Shown one piece after another: positions 25,392 to 33,874 of a DNA stretch of 45,693 nucleotides. The notes under the pieces were generated by a model, which was given only the letters and a program-made list of their open reading frames with translations, had not been told where the DNA came from and searched no databases. The DNA comes from Deltaproteobacteria bacterium HGW-Deltaproteobacteria-19 (GTDB lineage: Bacteria > Desulfobacterota > Syntrophia > Syntrophales > PHBD01), in NCBI GenBank assembly GCA_002841865.1, contig PHBD01000033.1, positions 1-45,693 of the forward strand, written 5' to 3'. Position numbers and translations under genes: made by a program. Positions within the stretch are counted from its first letter, which is position 1. The number at the start of each line of letters is the position of its first letter.

Positions 25392-26852
25392 ATGAGCGGG
25401 GAGTTGAGGATTCTGATCCTCGAGGACGTGGCCACGGACGCGGAGCTGATGGTCGACAAACTGCGCGATTCGGGCCTGGACTTCACAGCGCTCCACGTCT
25501 CCACCCCGAAGGGGTTCCTGGATGCCCTCGCCTCTTTCTCCCCGAACCTGATCCTCTCGGACTATGCTCTGCCCTCCTTCGACGGCCTCTCGGCCCTCCG
25601 GCTCACACGGGAGAAAGGCATCGACGTGCCCTTTCTTTTTGTCTCCGGCGCGGTGGGGGAAGAGCGGGCCGTTGAACTGCTCAGGCAGGGGGCCACGGAC
25701 TATGTCCTGAAGGACCGGCTGTCGCGGCTGGGGCACGCCGTCTCCCGGGCGCTGCAGGAGGCCGAGGAACGGCGCGAGTGCGCGCGCATCGAGCGTGCCC
25801 TTCAGGAGTCGGAGGCCAACTACCGGACGATCTTCGAGAACACGGGCACGGCAACCCTGATCGTCGAGGACTACGGAACCATCCTCCTGGTCAACAGGCA
25901 GTTCGAGCATCTCAGCGGCTACCCGAAGGTTGACATCGAGAACAAGATGACCTGGACGGACATCGTTCATCCGGAAGACCTGGAAAAGGCGCGGGAACGG
26001 CGGCAGGCAGACCGGACGGACACGGAGGGGAGGATTCCGAACTGGGAGTTCCGGGTGATAGACCGCCAGGGGGATATCCGGGACATCATGGCCCGGATGG
26101 CCGCCATTCCCTCCACTCCGAGGGTGGTCATCTCCCTTCTGGACATCACGCACCTCCGGAGGGCGGAGCAGAAAATCCTGGCCACCAACGAGATGCTCCG
26201 CTCCCTGACCTCGGAGCTGGTCATGACGGAGGAGCGGGAGCGGCGGCGCATAGCCGTGGAGCTCCATGACCATATCGCCCAGACGCTGGCCCTGGCAAAA
26301 ATGGAAATGGACGCACTCTCGCACCGGGCCGCCGGCTCCGGCATGGAGGCCTCCTGCGGGCGGATCAGTGACATGCTTCGCCAGTCCATCCAGGAGACCC
26401 GGTCGCTGATCCGGGAAATCAGCCCTTCCGTCCTCTACGAACTGGGTCTGAATGAGGCCGTGCTTTGGCTGGCCGACCAGTTCCAGTCGAAGCACGGCCT
26501 GGATGTGAATGTCGCCGACGGCCTGGGAAACGAAGAGCTCGAGCAGGACCTTCAGGTTCTCCTGTTCCGGACGGTGAGGGAGCTGCTCATGAACGTGGTC
26601 AAACACGCCAGGGCCGGGAAGGCCTGGGTCACCCTGGAGCAGGTTGCGGACAACATCGCCGTCTCGGTACGGGACGACGGATCGGGCTTCCACATGTCGG
26701 GATCCTCCCAGGATGAGCAGGAGATGGGGGGCTTCGGCCTCTTCAGCATCCGGGAACGGGTCCGTCACCTGGGGGGACGGCTCATTATCGAATCCGCAGA
26801 GGGAAAGGGCACCCGCGTTCGTCTCGAGGTGCCGAAGCGGAACAGGACATAG
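25392..26852 (+). CDS. Soluble REC-PAS-histidine kinase of the NarX/DegS type
   Basis: The 486-residue protein has no TM helix or signal. It consists of an N-terminal receiver domain (phosphoacceptor D57 in 'LILSDYALPSFDG'), a PAS domain (about 140-260), a HisKA_3 dimerisation domain with the phospho-His H292 in 'RIAVELHDHIAQTLAL', and a HATPase domain with 'NVVKHA' and 'VRDDGSGF'. HisKA_3 kinases pair with NarL-type regulators, and one lies on each side. The start at 25392 has AGAGGGAA 4-5 bases upstream; a longer TTG-initiated frame at 25323 is less likely. The REC domain may receive signals from another kinase, perhaps that at 28440. The sensed ligand is unknown. Confidence 0.92.
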   Translation: MSGELRILILEDVATDAELMVDKLRDSGLDFTALHVSTPKGFLDALASFSPNLILSDYALPSFDGLSALRLTREKGIDVPFLFVSGAVGEERAVELLRQGATDYVLKDRLSRLGHAVSRALQEAEERRECARIERALQESEANYRTIFENTGTATLIVEDYGTILLVNRQFEHLSGYPKVDIENKMTWTDIVHPEDLEKARERRQADRTDTEGRIPNWEFRVIDRQGDIRDIMARMAAIPSTPRVVISLLDITHLRRAEQKILATNEMLRSLTSELVMTEERERRRIAVELHDHIAQTLALAKMEMDALSHRAAGSGMEASCGRISDMLRQSIQETRSLIREISPSVLYELGLNEAVLWLADQFQSKHGLDVNVADGLGNEELEQDLQVLLFRTVRELLMNVVKHARAGKAWVTLEQVADNIAVSVRDDGSGFHMSGSSQDEQEMGGFGLFSIRERVRHLGGRLIIESAEGKGTRVRLEVPKRNRT

Positions 26853-26874
26853 ATACCGAAAAGGGGGATGCGAC

Positions 26875-27528
26875 ATGAAAATACGGATTTTGCTGGCTGA
26901 CGATCACAAGATTTTCCGGGACGGCCTGCGGTCGCTCATTGAGAGGGAGCCGGAGATGGAGATCGTGGGGGAAGCCGAGAACGGGCGCAAGGCCGCCAGG
27001 CTGGCGGAGAAACTGGCTCCCACCGTGATCATCATGGACGTCTCCATGCCGGACATGAACGGAATCGAGGCGGCGCGGAACATCACCTCGGCCATGCCGG
27101 ACGTCAGGCTGATCGCCCTCTCCATGCACTCGGACCGGAGGTTCGTCCTGGGCATGCTGGAGGCCGGTGCGGCAGGCTACCTGCTGAAGGACTGCGCATA
27201 CGAGGAGCTTGCCGGCGCCATCCGCCACGTCGTCCGCGGGAACACTTATCTGAGCCCGAAGATCACCGACGTGGTCGTGAAAGGATACCTTTCCAAAGGC
27301 ACCCTTTCCCAGCCGGAGGCGACCTCTCCCCTGACCTCCCGGGAGCGGGAGATCCTGCAGCTCATCGCCGAGGGACACTCGACGAAGGAGATCGCTTCTC
27401 ATGTCTGCCTGAGCATCAAGACCGTTGAAACCCACCGTCGCAACATCATGGAAAAGCTCGGCATCCACAGTGTTGCGGAACTGACCAAGTACTCGATCCG
27501 GGAGGGCCTGATCAGCCTCGACAAGTAG
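26875..27528 (+). CDS. NarL/LuxR-type response regulator (copy 2)
   Basis: This 217-residue paralogue of the regulator at 24563 has the same domain layout and nearly the same motifs: acidic pair D9/D10, D55 in 'VIIMDVSMPDMNG', and HTH 'LTSREREILQLIAEGHSTKE'. Differences cluster in the linker (residues about 140-155) and at scattered positions, so DNA recognition may be similar. The start has GGGGG 6-7 bases upstream and lies 22 bases after the kinase stop. The three genes probably form one transcript. Confidence 0.93.
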   Translation: MKIRILLADDHKIFRDGLRSLIEREPEMEIVGEAENGRKAARLAEKLAPTVIIMDVSMPDMNGIEAARNITSAMPDVRLIALSMHSDRRFVLGMLEAGAAGYLLKDCAYEELAGAIRHVVRGNTYLSPKITDVVVKGYLSKGTLSQPEATSPLTSREREILQLIAEGHSTKEIASHVCLSIKTVETHRRNIMEKLGIHSVAELTKYSIREGLISLDK

Positions 27529-27769
27529 CCGTCAATGTACGGGGCCCCCGGACGCCGCGTCAGGACCTTCACCGCCTCTAAGACTTTGCACCGGGAAAAA
27601 TCCGTCTTTCCAGAAAAACAAATCAGGCAATTCTCGATTGAAGAGAATCCGACTTTCCTGTACACATAGCGCGCCGGGTCTTTCTATGCTCCAGGCACCT
27701 GCCCGCCGGTCATGGTCATGGCAGGGAAAGAAGGCCTGCTTTTACGAAAAGAAAGGAACCACACGGGTT

Positions 27770-28213
27770 ATGTACGGCGGCGATATCCTGCTCATCGAGG
27801 ACAACCCCCATGACGCCGAGTTGATCCTGAGCACCCTCCGGGACAAGGGGGAGTGGGGCCGGATCACGACCATCACCAATGGAGCGGAGGCCCTCGATTA
27901 TTTCTTCGGTCCCGAGGGATGCCTTCAGGTGGAGGGTGCCCGCCTGCCGAAATTCGTCCTTCTGGATCTGAATCTCCCCAAGGTGAACGGCCTGGAGATC
28001 CTCAAGCACCTCAAGGCAGACACGCGGACGCGCGAAATGCCCGTTGTCGTCTTCTCCTCCTCCGACGAGGCGCAGGACCGCATCAACTGTTACGCCTGCG
28101 GCGCCAACAGTTACATCGTGAAGCCGGTCGACGCGGACCGCTTCTCCTCCACCGTGGAGGAGATCCTCTCCTACTGGATGTTTCAAAACCGAGTCAGCTA
28201 CAACCAGGCATGA
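27770..28213 (+). CDS. Single-domain response regulator (Rcp1/CheY-like)
   Basis: The 147-residue receiver-only protein has 'ILLIEDNPHDAELIL' at the N-terminus, the phosphoacceptor in 'FVLLDLNLPKVNGLEIL', the conserved 'VVVFSSSDEAQD' and Lys in 'SYIVKPVDADRF'. There is no output domain. Such Rcp1-type receivers are usual partners of PAS or phytochrome-like histidine kinases, and one follows at 28440. The ATG at 27770 has AAAGGAAC about 12 bases upstream. A much longer in-frame extension upstream looks non-coding. Confidence 0.88.
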   Translation: MYGGDILLIEDNPHDAELILSTLRDKGEWGRITTITNGAEALDYFFGPEGCLQVEGARLPKFVLLDLNLPKVNGLEILKHLKADTRTREMPVVVFSSSDEAQDRINCYACGANSYIVKPVDADRFSSTVEEILSYWMFQNRVSYNQA

Positions 28214-28248
28214 CGGAACCCCGCCGGCCAGCCGCCCTTCATTTATCC

Positions 28249-28267
28249 CCGGGCGTCCCGGTTTGTC
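28249..28267 (+). terminator. Weak hairpin after the single-domain regulator
   Basis: CCGGG-CGT-CCCGG (28249-28261) is followed by TTTGTC, 36 bases past the stop. The stem is only 5 bp and the T-run is interrupted, so termination would be partial at best. Confidence 0.3.
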
Positions 28268-28439
28268 TTCATCCACGGCCCTGCCACCCCCCTTCTACTC
28301 CCTGAATGATGGTACACCGCGCGCGTCCCCGTGCATTCCTGTGGATATGAACCACCATCCGTGATAAGAGAAATCCCTGAAAAATCCGGATTATCAACAA
28401 AAACCTCTCTTCTTGTCCAAGGGCGCAGAGGCCTGATCG

Positions 28440-30569
28440 ATGAAGACATCGCCCAAGACCAAGCGACCGTTCGTGATCAGCATTGCCATCTTCGCTCTCC
28501 TGTCCCTCGGAGTCGGCCTATCGGGATATGCCTACTATCTATCCCAGGAGAAGGAACTCCGGATGCTGAAAAGCGAGGAACTGACCACCGTCGTCAACCT
28601 CAAGGTCCACCAGATCATAAACTGGCGGGCCGAACGGATCAGCGACGCCCGGATGATCCAGGCAAGCGGACCCGTGGTTCGCATGATCCGGGAATACATT
28701 CGGAACCCCTCTGCCGGGGCGGTCCGGGACGACATCGTTGACTGGTTCGAATCATTCCATGAAATCAAAGAGTACGAGAGCATCCTGCTTCTCGACCGGG
28801 AACAGAGGGTGCGACTGGCCCTGGGCAACAAAACGGAGGCCATCGGCAGGACTGCTTCTTCTCTGGCTAAAAAGACAATGGAGTCCGGACAGATCGAGTA
28901 TTCCAATCTGCGTCTGGGTGAGGTGCGGAGGGTCATCCGCTGGGACATCTTCATCCCCCTCGCCATCGAGGAAGGAAGGGTCCGGATCCCCATCGGCGTT
29001 GTAATGCTCCGGGTGGATCCGCACCATTTTCTCTACCCCCTGATCCAGTCCTGGTCCACACCGAGCCCGACGGCGGAGACCCTGCTCGTCCGGCGGGATG
29101 GGGATCACGTGCTGTTCCTGAACGAACTGCGACACCGGAAGGGAGCCGCCATCAGCCTCCGTCTTCCGCTTTCGAACAGCCGTCTCCCCGCCGCGGCCGC
29201 CGTACAGAACCGGGAGGGGATCATGGAAGGAACGGACTACCGGGGCGTCCCCGTCCTGGCGGCCATGAGGTCCGTTCCCGACACAGGGATATTCATCATC
29301 TCCAAGATCGACTCCCGTGAGATTTACGCCCCTCTGCGCAGGCACGCGTGGATGATCCTCCTGATCGTCATGGCCATGATCGGAATGGCCGGGGCCATGA
29401 TCCTCGTCGTCTGGCACATCCGGCAGGCCGAGTCTTACCATCAGCTCTACGAATCGGAGAAGGCCGGGCAGGACCTGCTGGAGCGTTACAGGGTCGTCGC
29501 CGACAACACCTACGACTGGGAATTCTGGATCGGCCCCGACGGCCGCTTCATCTTCAACTCCCCCTCCTGCGAGCGCATCACCGGTTATCCGGCCGAAGAA
29601 TTCGACCGGGATCCCCGCCTCATCCTGAACATCATCCACCCCGAAGACCGGACCCTGTACCGGGCCCACGTCCGGGAGGATGTGCCCGTCCATCGGCCCG
29701 GCAACATCACCTTCCGCATCATCCGGCCTGACGGTGAGGTCCGCTGGCTGGAGCATGTCTGCCTGACCATCGTCAACATCGACGGCACCAGCCTGGGCCA
29801 GCGCGGCAGCAACCGGGACGTGACGGACCGGATCATGGCAAAGGAAACGCTCAAGCGACGGACGGAACTGCTCGAGGAGGCCAACCGGGAGCTGGAGAGC
29901 TTCAGCTATTCCGTTTCCCACGACCTGCGGGCACCGCTTCGGGCGATCGACGGCTTCGCCAAGATGCTTCTCCGCGACGGTACAGGTGAACCGGAAGGGG
30001 AGACGCGGCGGAAACTCGGTATCATCCGCGAGAATGCGCAGCGTATGGGGCAGCTCATCGACGACCTCCTCGCCCTGTCGCGGCTGGGCCGCCAGTCCAT
30101 GAGCTGGACCGTGCTGGACATGAAAGACCTGGTGGGGGAAGCTTGGCGGCATCAGGCCATTTCGGACATGACGACCCGGGCGGAGCTCATCCTGGGAAGC
30201 CTCCCCCCCGCCTGTGGCGACCGGGCGCTCGTCCGGGTTGTTCTGGCAAACCTTCTCTCCAACGCGATCAAGTATTCGAGAAACCGGCAGAATCCCGTCA
30301 TCGAGGTCGGTGGCAGGTCTGATGAGAAAGAAACCGTCTATTTCGTGAAGGACAACGGCGTGGGCTTCGACATGCTCTACAGCGAAAAGCTGTACGGCGT
30401 TTTCCAGCGCCTCCACAATGCCGACGACTACGAGGGGACGGGCGTGGGGCTGGCCATCGTCCAGCGCGCAATCCACCGCCACGGTGGGCGTGTCTGGGCG
30501 GAAGGAACTGTGGAGGGAGGCGCAACCTTCTATTTCACACTTCCGGAAACCGGCCCGGGAAGGGTTTGA
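28440..30569 (+). CDS. Membrane-bound PAS-domain sensor histidine kinase
   Basis: The 709-residue kinase has TM helices at about 11-34 and 304-326 enclosing a periplasmic sensor domain of about 270 residues that resembles a Cache-type fold ('SILLLDREQRVRLALGN', 'AMRSVPDTGIFIISKID'). A cytoplasmic PAS domain follows (about 350-465; 'GRFIFNSPSCERITGYP'), then HisKA with H494 ('SYSVSHDLRAPLRAIDGF') and HATPase ('LLSNAIKYS', 'DNGVGFD', 'GTGVGLAIVQR'). The last motif set is of the phytochrome-like/bacteriophytochrome kinase class, matching the preceding Rcp1-like receiver. It is the only protein in the signalling island that can sense the periplasm. Confidence 0.93.
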   Translation: MKTSPKTKRPFVISIAIFALLSLGVGLSGYAYYLSQEKELRMLKSEELTTVVNLKVHQIINWRAERISDARMIQASGPVVRMIREYIRNPSAGAVRDDIVDWFESFHEIKEYESILLLDREQRVRLALGNKTEAIGRTASSLAKKTMESGQIEYSNLRLGEVRRVIRWDIFIPLAIEEGRVRIPIGVVMLRVDPHHFLYPLIQSWSTPSPTAETLLVRRDGDHVLFLNELRHRKGAAISLRLPLSNSRLPAAAAVQNREGIMEGTDYRGVPVLAAMRSVPDTGIFIISKIDSREIYAPLRRHAWMILLIVMAMIGMAGAMILVVWHIRQAESYHQLYESEKAGQDLLERYRVVADNTYDWEFWIGPDGRFIFNSPSCERITGYPAEEFDRDPRLILNIIHPEDRTLYRAHVREDVPVHRPGNITFRIIRPDGEVRWLEHVCLTIVNIDGTSLGQRGSNRDVTDRIMAKETLKRRTELLEEANRELESFSYSVSHDLRAPLRAIDGFAKMLLRDGTGEPEGETRRKLGIIRENAQRMGQLIDDLLALSRLGRQSMSWTVLDMKDLVGEAWRHQAISDMTTRAELILGSLPPACGDRALVRVVLANLLSNAIKYSRNRQNPVIEVGGRSDEKETVYFVKDNGVGFDMLYSEKLYGVFQRLHNADDYEGTGVGLAIVQRAIHRHGGRVWAEGTVEGGATFYFTLPETGPGRV

Positions 30570-30583
30570 GGGCCCGGGCTTTT
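30553..30583 (+). terminator. Rho-independent terminator overlapping the kinase stop
   Basis: GCCCGGG (30553-30559) and CCCGGGC (30573-30579) form a 7-bp GC stem with a 13-base loop, followed by TTTT. The stop codon (30567-30569) lies in the loop. It should end the signalling transcript before gspG. Confidence 0.6.
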
Positions 30584-31088
30584 CCTCCACCGCCCGGTTG
30601 ATCCTGCCGATCTCGTCCGCGTGCCGGCGCTCCGCCTGCTCGATGTTCCGCCACATCTTGGACTCCACCGGTCAGGAGCCGGCGCAGAGGCCGTAGAACA
30701 CGGCGACGACCCGCTCCGGCGTCCGCACCACATCCAGCGTCTTCGCCACCGTTTTCCGTTCGCTCGGATGCTTACCTTCCTCCCCTTCCCGCCATGAGTA
30801 TATTTGGCATGTCCCCGGTTTCCCGCCTCTATCTCCGGGATGGTTTCCGTCTTGCTGAATTTCGGGCAGCCGTGCAGCGCTCTTCCCGACCGCCGGAGCC
30901 ATCCGGACGGGGAGATACGTTAGGTAATTCAATCTCTTAGCCCATCATCCTTTCCCTGAGAGACAAATAAGACATTTGGCCGGTCGGATCGGGTTCTCCC
31001 CTTATAGAAATGAGGGGGTCTCCGTTGTAACAATTTAGCCCAAAAATCAAGCTCCTCCGCGTGGTGGAGCGTCAAGCAGGGGAGTACG
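30570..31088. other. Intergenic region upstream of gspG with a possible minus-strand gene remnant
   Basis: No intact gene is seen in these 519 bases. On the minus strand, about 30572-30760 reads as a protein-like frame interrupted by a TGA at 30672-30674, for example 'VAKTLDVVRTPERVVAVFYG' before the stop and 'MWRNIEQAERRHADEIGRIN' after it. Base composition is coding-like, but both ends are missing. Closer to gspG there is a small hairpin (CCCCT/AGGGG) and a GCTCC/GGAGC stem just before the ribosome site. The gspG promoter was not identified. Confidence 0.5.
30572..30760 (-). pseudogene. Possible remnant of an unidentified gene
   Basis: One reading frame encodes two well-formed stretches separated only by a TGA: upstream 'KTVAKTLDVVRTPERVVAVF', downstream 'NIEQAERRHADEIGRINRAV'. 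Third positions are GC-rich, as in real genes here. There is no start signal, the family is not recognised, and the frame runs into the antisense of the kinase. Chance is a real alternative. Confidence 0.3.
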
Positions 31089-31532
31089 ATGCCGGGAAGC
31101 GTATCCGCACGGCCGATTTACAGAAGAAGGAGTCGCCTTGGCTTCACCCTGGTGGAAATGCTTGTCGTCATGGTGATTCTCGCCCTCCTCGCCGCCCTCG
31201 TGGGGCCCCGCATCTTTCCCAAGCTCGGCAAGGGCAAGCAGTCGGCGGCCAAGGCGCAGATCGAGCTGTTGGGACAGGCACTGGACCATTACCGGCTCGA
31301 TGTAGGGCATCTGCCTACGACCCAGGAAGGTCTCAAGGCCCTGGTGGTCAACTCCGGGGTCGAAAAATGGGACGGCCCGTATCTTAAAAAGGAGCTGCCC
31401 AACGATCCGTGGGGCAAGCCGTACATCTACCAGAGCCCGGGAACCCACGGAGAATACGACCTCTTCAGCTACGGAAGGGACGGATCGCCGGGAGGGGACG
31501 GGGAGGACGAGGACGTCGTCAGCTGGAAGTAG
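31089..31532 (+). CDS. gspG: Type II secretion major pseudopilin GspG
   Basis: The 147-residue pseudopilin has a long basic leader and the cleavage site RLG-FTLVE (after Gly18, Glu at +5). The GspG body includes 'LDHYRLDVGHLPTTQEGL', 'WDGPYLKKELPNDPWGKPY' and 'DLFSYGRDGSPGGDGED'. The final acidic residues correspond to the calcium-binding loop of GspG. The ATG has AGGGGAG 4-5 bases upstream. gspD follows after 18 bases. It is separated from gspEFH by the signalling genes, an unusual order. Confidence 0.94.
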   Translation: MPGSVSARPIYRRRSRLGFTLVEMLVVMVILALLAALVGPRIFPKLGKGKQSAAKAQIELLGQALDHYRLDVGHLPTTQEGLKALVVNSGVEKWDGPYLKKELPNDPWGKPYIYQSPGTHGEYDLFSYGRDGSPGGDGEDEDVVSWK

Positions 31533-31550
31533 CCCATCGGGAGAACCGCC

Positions 31551-33839
31551 TTGAGCCATCGAAGATTCCTGTTCCCACTCTGCGTTGCTGCTTTTCTCCT
31601 CATCACGGCCCCCGGCCCGCTGTCTCCGCTTCCGGGCGCGGGCGGCCCGGGCTGGGCGCAAGACCAGCCGGCAGAGGCCAAGCCTGCTTCGCCTCCGGCT
31701 ACGGCTCCGGACCCGGGGCCGGAGGCGGGAGCGGCTCCCGCACCCGCACCCCTGCCTGCAACGAATGTGACGGCACCCGCACCGCCCGGGACAGCAACGG
31801 TCGCACCAGCGGGATCACCGGCCCCGGCGGCAGCCCCGGAGCCGACCGGGCCTCCCGTGATGCCCGTCCCGCAGCCCCGTCCGGTTACCATGCAGCCCCC
31901 CGGGAGTCCCTCGAGGCCGCCGCCGGGCACCGTCCAGGGACCCCGGTTCGGCATGCCCGCCCGCACCGCGCCGGGCATGCCCGGCGCTCCCGGACCCCCG
32001 TTCCCCGTTCAGGGCAAAACCCCGTTCGCCCCCGTTTCCGGAGCGCCGGCGGCGCCGGGGATGATGCCGGGCGGCCCGGGCGCGATGCAACCGCCGACCG
32101 CAATGGCGGTACCGGCGGGCATGTTCGTCCTCAACTTCGACGACGCCGACGTGTACACGATCATCCAGACCATCTTCGGCGAGGCCCTGCGGGTCAATTA
32201 CGTTGTCGACCCCCGCGTCAAGGGTCGCGTCACGTTTCGTGCCACCGCCCCCGTTGCGAAGGACAAAATACTTCCCCTGATGGAGGTTATCCTCCGACTC
32301 AACGGGATCGGCATCGTGGAGGACAACGGTCTCTACCGCATCGTTCTCATCGGCGACATCCCGAAGGAGCCTTCGCTCGTCAGTTTCGGCAGGGATCCCT
32401 CCAAGATCCCGACAACGGGAAAGGCGCTCCTCCAGGTGGTGCCCATCGAGTACGTCCAGTCATCGGAAGTCCTGAAGCTGATCAACCCCTTCGCGTCCAC
32501 CAACGCCGTCCTCATCGACGTACCGAAGGCGAACCAGCTCATCATCGTGGACACCGATGCCAACGTGAAGCGGATGCTCAGGCTGATCGAGATCTTCGAT
32601 AACGAGAGACTCCGGCAGAGAAAGCCCAAGGTCTTCGTCTACGCGGTACAAAACGGCAAGGCGAAGGACATCGCGAACCTCCTCCAGCAGATCTACATGG
32701 GCGCCAAGGGAGGCGTTCTCGAAGCCATCCCTGCCGCTGCCTCCAGCCGGACGGGAACCGGACATGCGGCCGGTGTTCCGTCATCCCTTGCCGCAACCGC
32801 CGCCCCGACGCCTGCCGCCTCCGTCGTTACCAGCGGCGAGGCGGTGCTGGCTGACTTTACCCGGATCATCCCCGACGAGATCACCAACACCATCACGATC
32901 CTCTCCACTCCGGAGGACTACGCCTCCATCCAGGAGACCATCCGGCAGATCGACATCGTGCCGCGGCAGGTGATGATCGAGGGTATGATCGCCACCGTGT
33001 CCCTAACGGACAATCTCAGCCTCGGCCTCGCGGGACTCTACAAGCAGAGCGTGTTCGGCGTGGACGCCCTGCTTTCGCTCAACCCGAAGGCCCTGAACAT
33101 CAACCCCTACGCCCTCTCCACGACCGGGTTCACGGCCGTGGGCCTCGACTCGGCGGGAGCCGTCCGGGCACTCGTCACGGCCCTGGCCACCCAGTCGAAG
33201 GCTAAAGTGCTGGCGTCTCCCCACGTCCTGGTGTCCGACAACCGGGATGCCAAGATCCAGGTGGGGCAGCAGGTGCCCCTCGTGACCTCCGAGACCTACG
33301 GGACCCCCGGGGTGTCCCCCCAGCGGAACTACCAGTACCGCGATATCGGCATCATCCTGAAGGTCAAGCCCCGGATCAACGAAGGCGGGCTTGTGTCCAT
33401 GGAGATCTACCAGGAGATATCGACCTACGACAAGTTCCCCATCGGAACGGAGGAGCAGATCCTCCTCAACAAGACGGACGCATCGACGAACCTGGTCGTG
33501 CAGGACGGCCAGACCATCGTCATCGGCGGGCTCAACACAAACAAGTCCCGATCGGGCCTTCCGTTCCTGACCAAGATCCCCATCCTGGGCTGGCTCTTCG
33601 GCACCACCGCGGACGACACGACCCGGCAGGAGATCATCATCCTCCTGACGCCACACGTGATCAAGAGCCAGCAGCAGGCAAAAGACGTCTCGAAGGGCTT
33701 TGTCGAGAAGCTTTCCGAGCAGAGTAAGGGTGGCATCCGTAAAGAGGAGCTCTTACGAACGAATCCGGAGCCGCCTGCGGACAGTCCTCCGCCGCAGCCG
33801 GCGGGCGGCGACGTGGAGGAACCGGCGAACAAGAAATGA
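31551..33839 (+). CDS. gspD: Type II secretion outer-membrane secretin GspD with long Pro/Ala/Met linker
   Basis: The 762-residue secretin forms the outer-membrane channel. After an N-terminal signal (to about residue 36), an unusual low-complexity linker of about 155 residues is rich in Pro, Ala and Gly and holds nine Met between residues 104 and 191. N-domains follow from about 191 ('MFVLNFDDADVYTIIQTIFG'), and the C-terminal secretin domain has 'KVLASPHVLVSDNRDAKIQV', 'DIGIILKVKPRINEGG' and 'GLNTNKSRSGLPFLTKIP'. The tail is Pro-rich and charged. Translation appears to start at TTG 31551, with GGGAG 7 bases upstream; no ATG is placed before the signal sequence. Its stop overlaps an ATG at 33836. 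Confidence 0.93.
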   Translation: MSHRRFLFPLCVAAFLLITAPGPLSPLPGAGGPGWAQDQPAEAKPASPPATAPDPGPEAGAAPAPAPLPATNVTAPAPPGTATVAPAGSPAPAAAPEPTGPPVMPVPQPRPVTMQPPGSPSRPPPGTVQGPRFGMPARTAPGMPGAPGPPFPVQGKTPFAPVSGAPAAPGMMPGGPGAMQPPTAMAVPAGMFVLNFDDADVYTIIQTIFGEALRVNYVVDPRVKGRVTFRATAPVAKDKILPLMEVILRLNGIGIVEDNGLYRIVLIGDIPKEPSLVSFGRDPSKIPTTGKALLQVVPIEYVQSSEVLKLINPFASTNAVLIDVPKANQLIIVDTDANVKRMLRLIEIFDNERLRQRKPKVFVYAVQNGKAKDIANLLQQIYMGAKGGVLEAIPAAASSRTGTGHAAGVPSSLAATAAPTPAASVVTSGEAVLADFTRIIPDEITNTITILSTPEDYASIQETIRQIDIVPRQVMIEGMIATVSLTDNLSLGLAGLYKQSVFGVDALLSLNPKALNINPYALSTTGFTAVGLDSAGAVRALVTALATQSKAKVLASPHVLVSDNRDAKIQVGQQVPLVTSETYGTPGVSPQRNYQYRDIGIILKVKPRINEGGLVSMEIYQEISTYDKFPIGTEEQILLNKTDASTNLVVQDGQTIVIGGLNTNKSRSGLPFLTKIPILGWLFGTTADDTTRQEIIILLTPHVIKSQQQAKDVSKGFVEKLSEQSKGGIRKEELLRTNPEPPADSPPPQPAGGDVEEPANKK

Positions 33840-33874
33840 GGCCGCACCGGCACCCGATCCCCACAGGGAATGCC

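Noticed and set aside
28752-30668. Long minus-strand open frame opposite the membrane histidine kinase
   Set aside because: It covers the complete kinase domain order on the other strand. Only its first 30 codons, outside the kinase, look protein-like, and these are reported as a possible remnant.
30672-30674. In-frame TGA as a selenocysteine codon
   Set aside because: The frame has no defined start or natural stop, no selenoprotein family match and no obvious SECIS-like hairpin directly after the codon. A broken fragment or chance frame is simpler.
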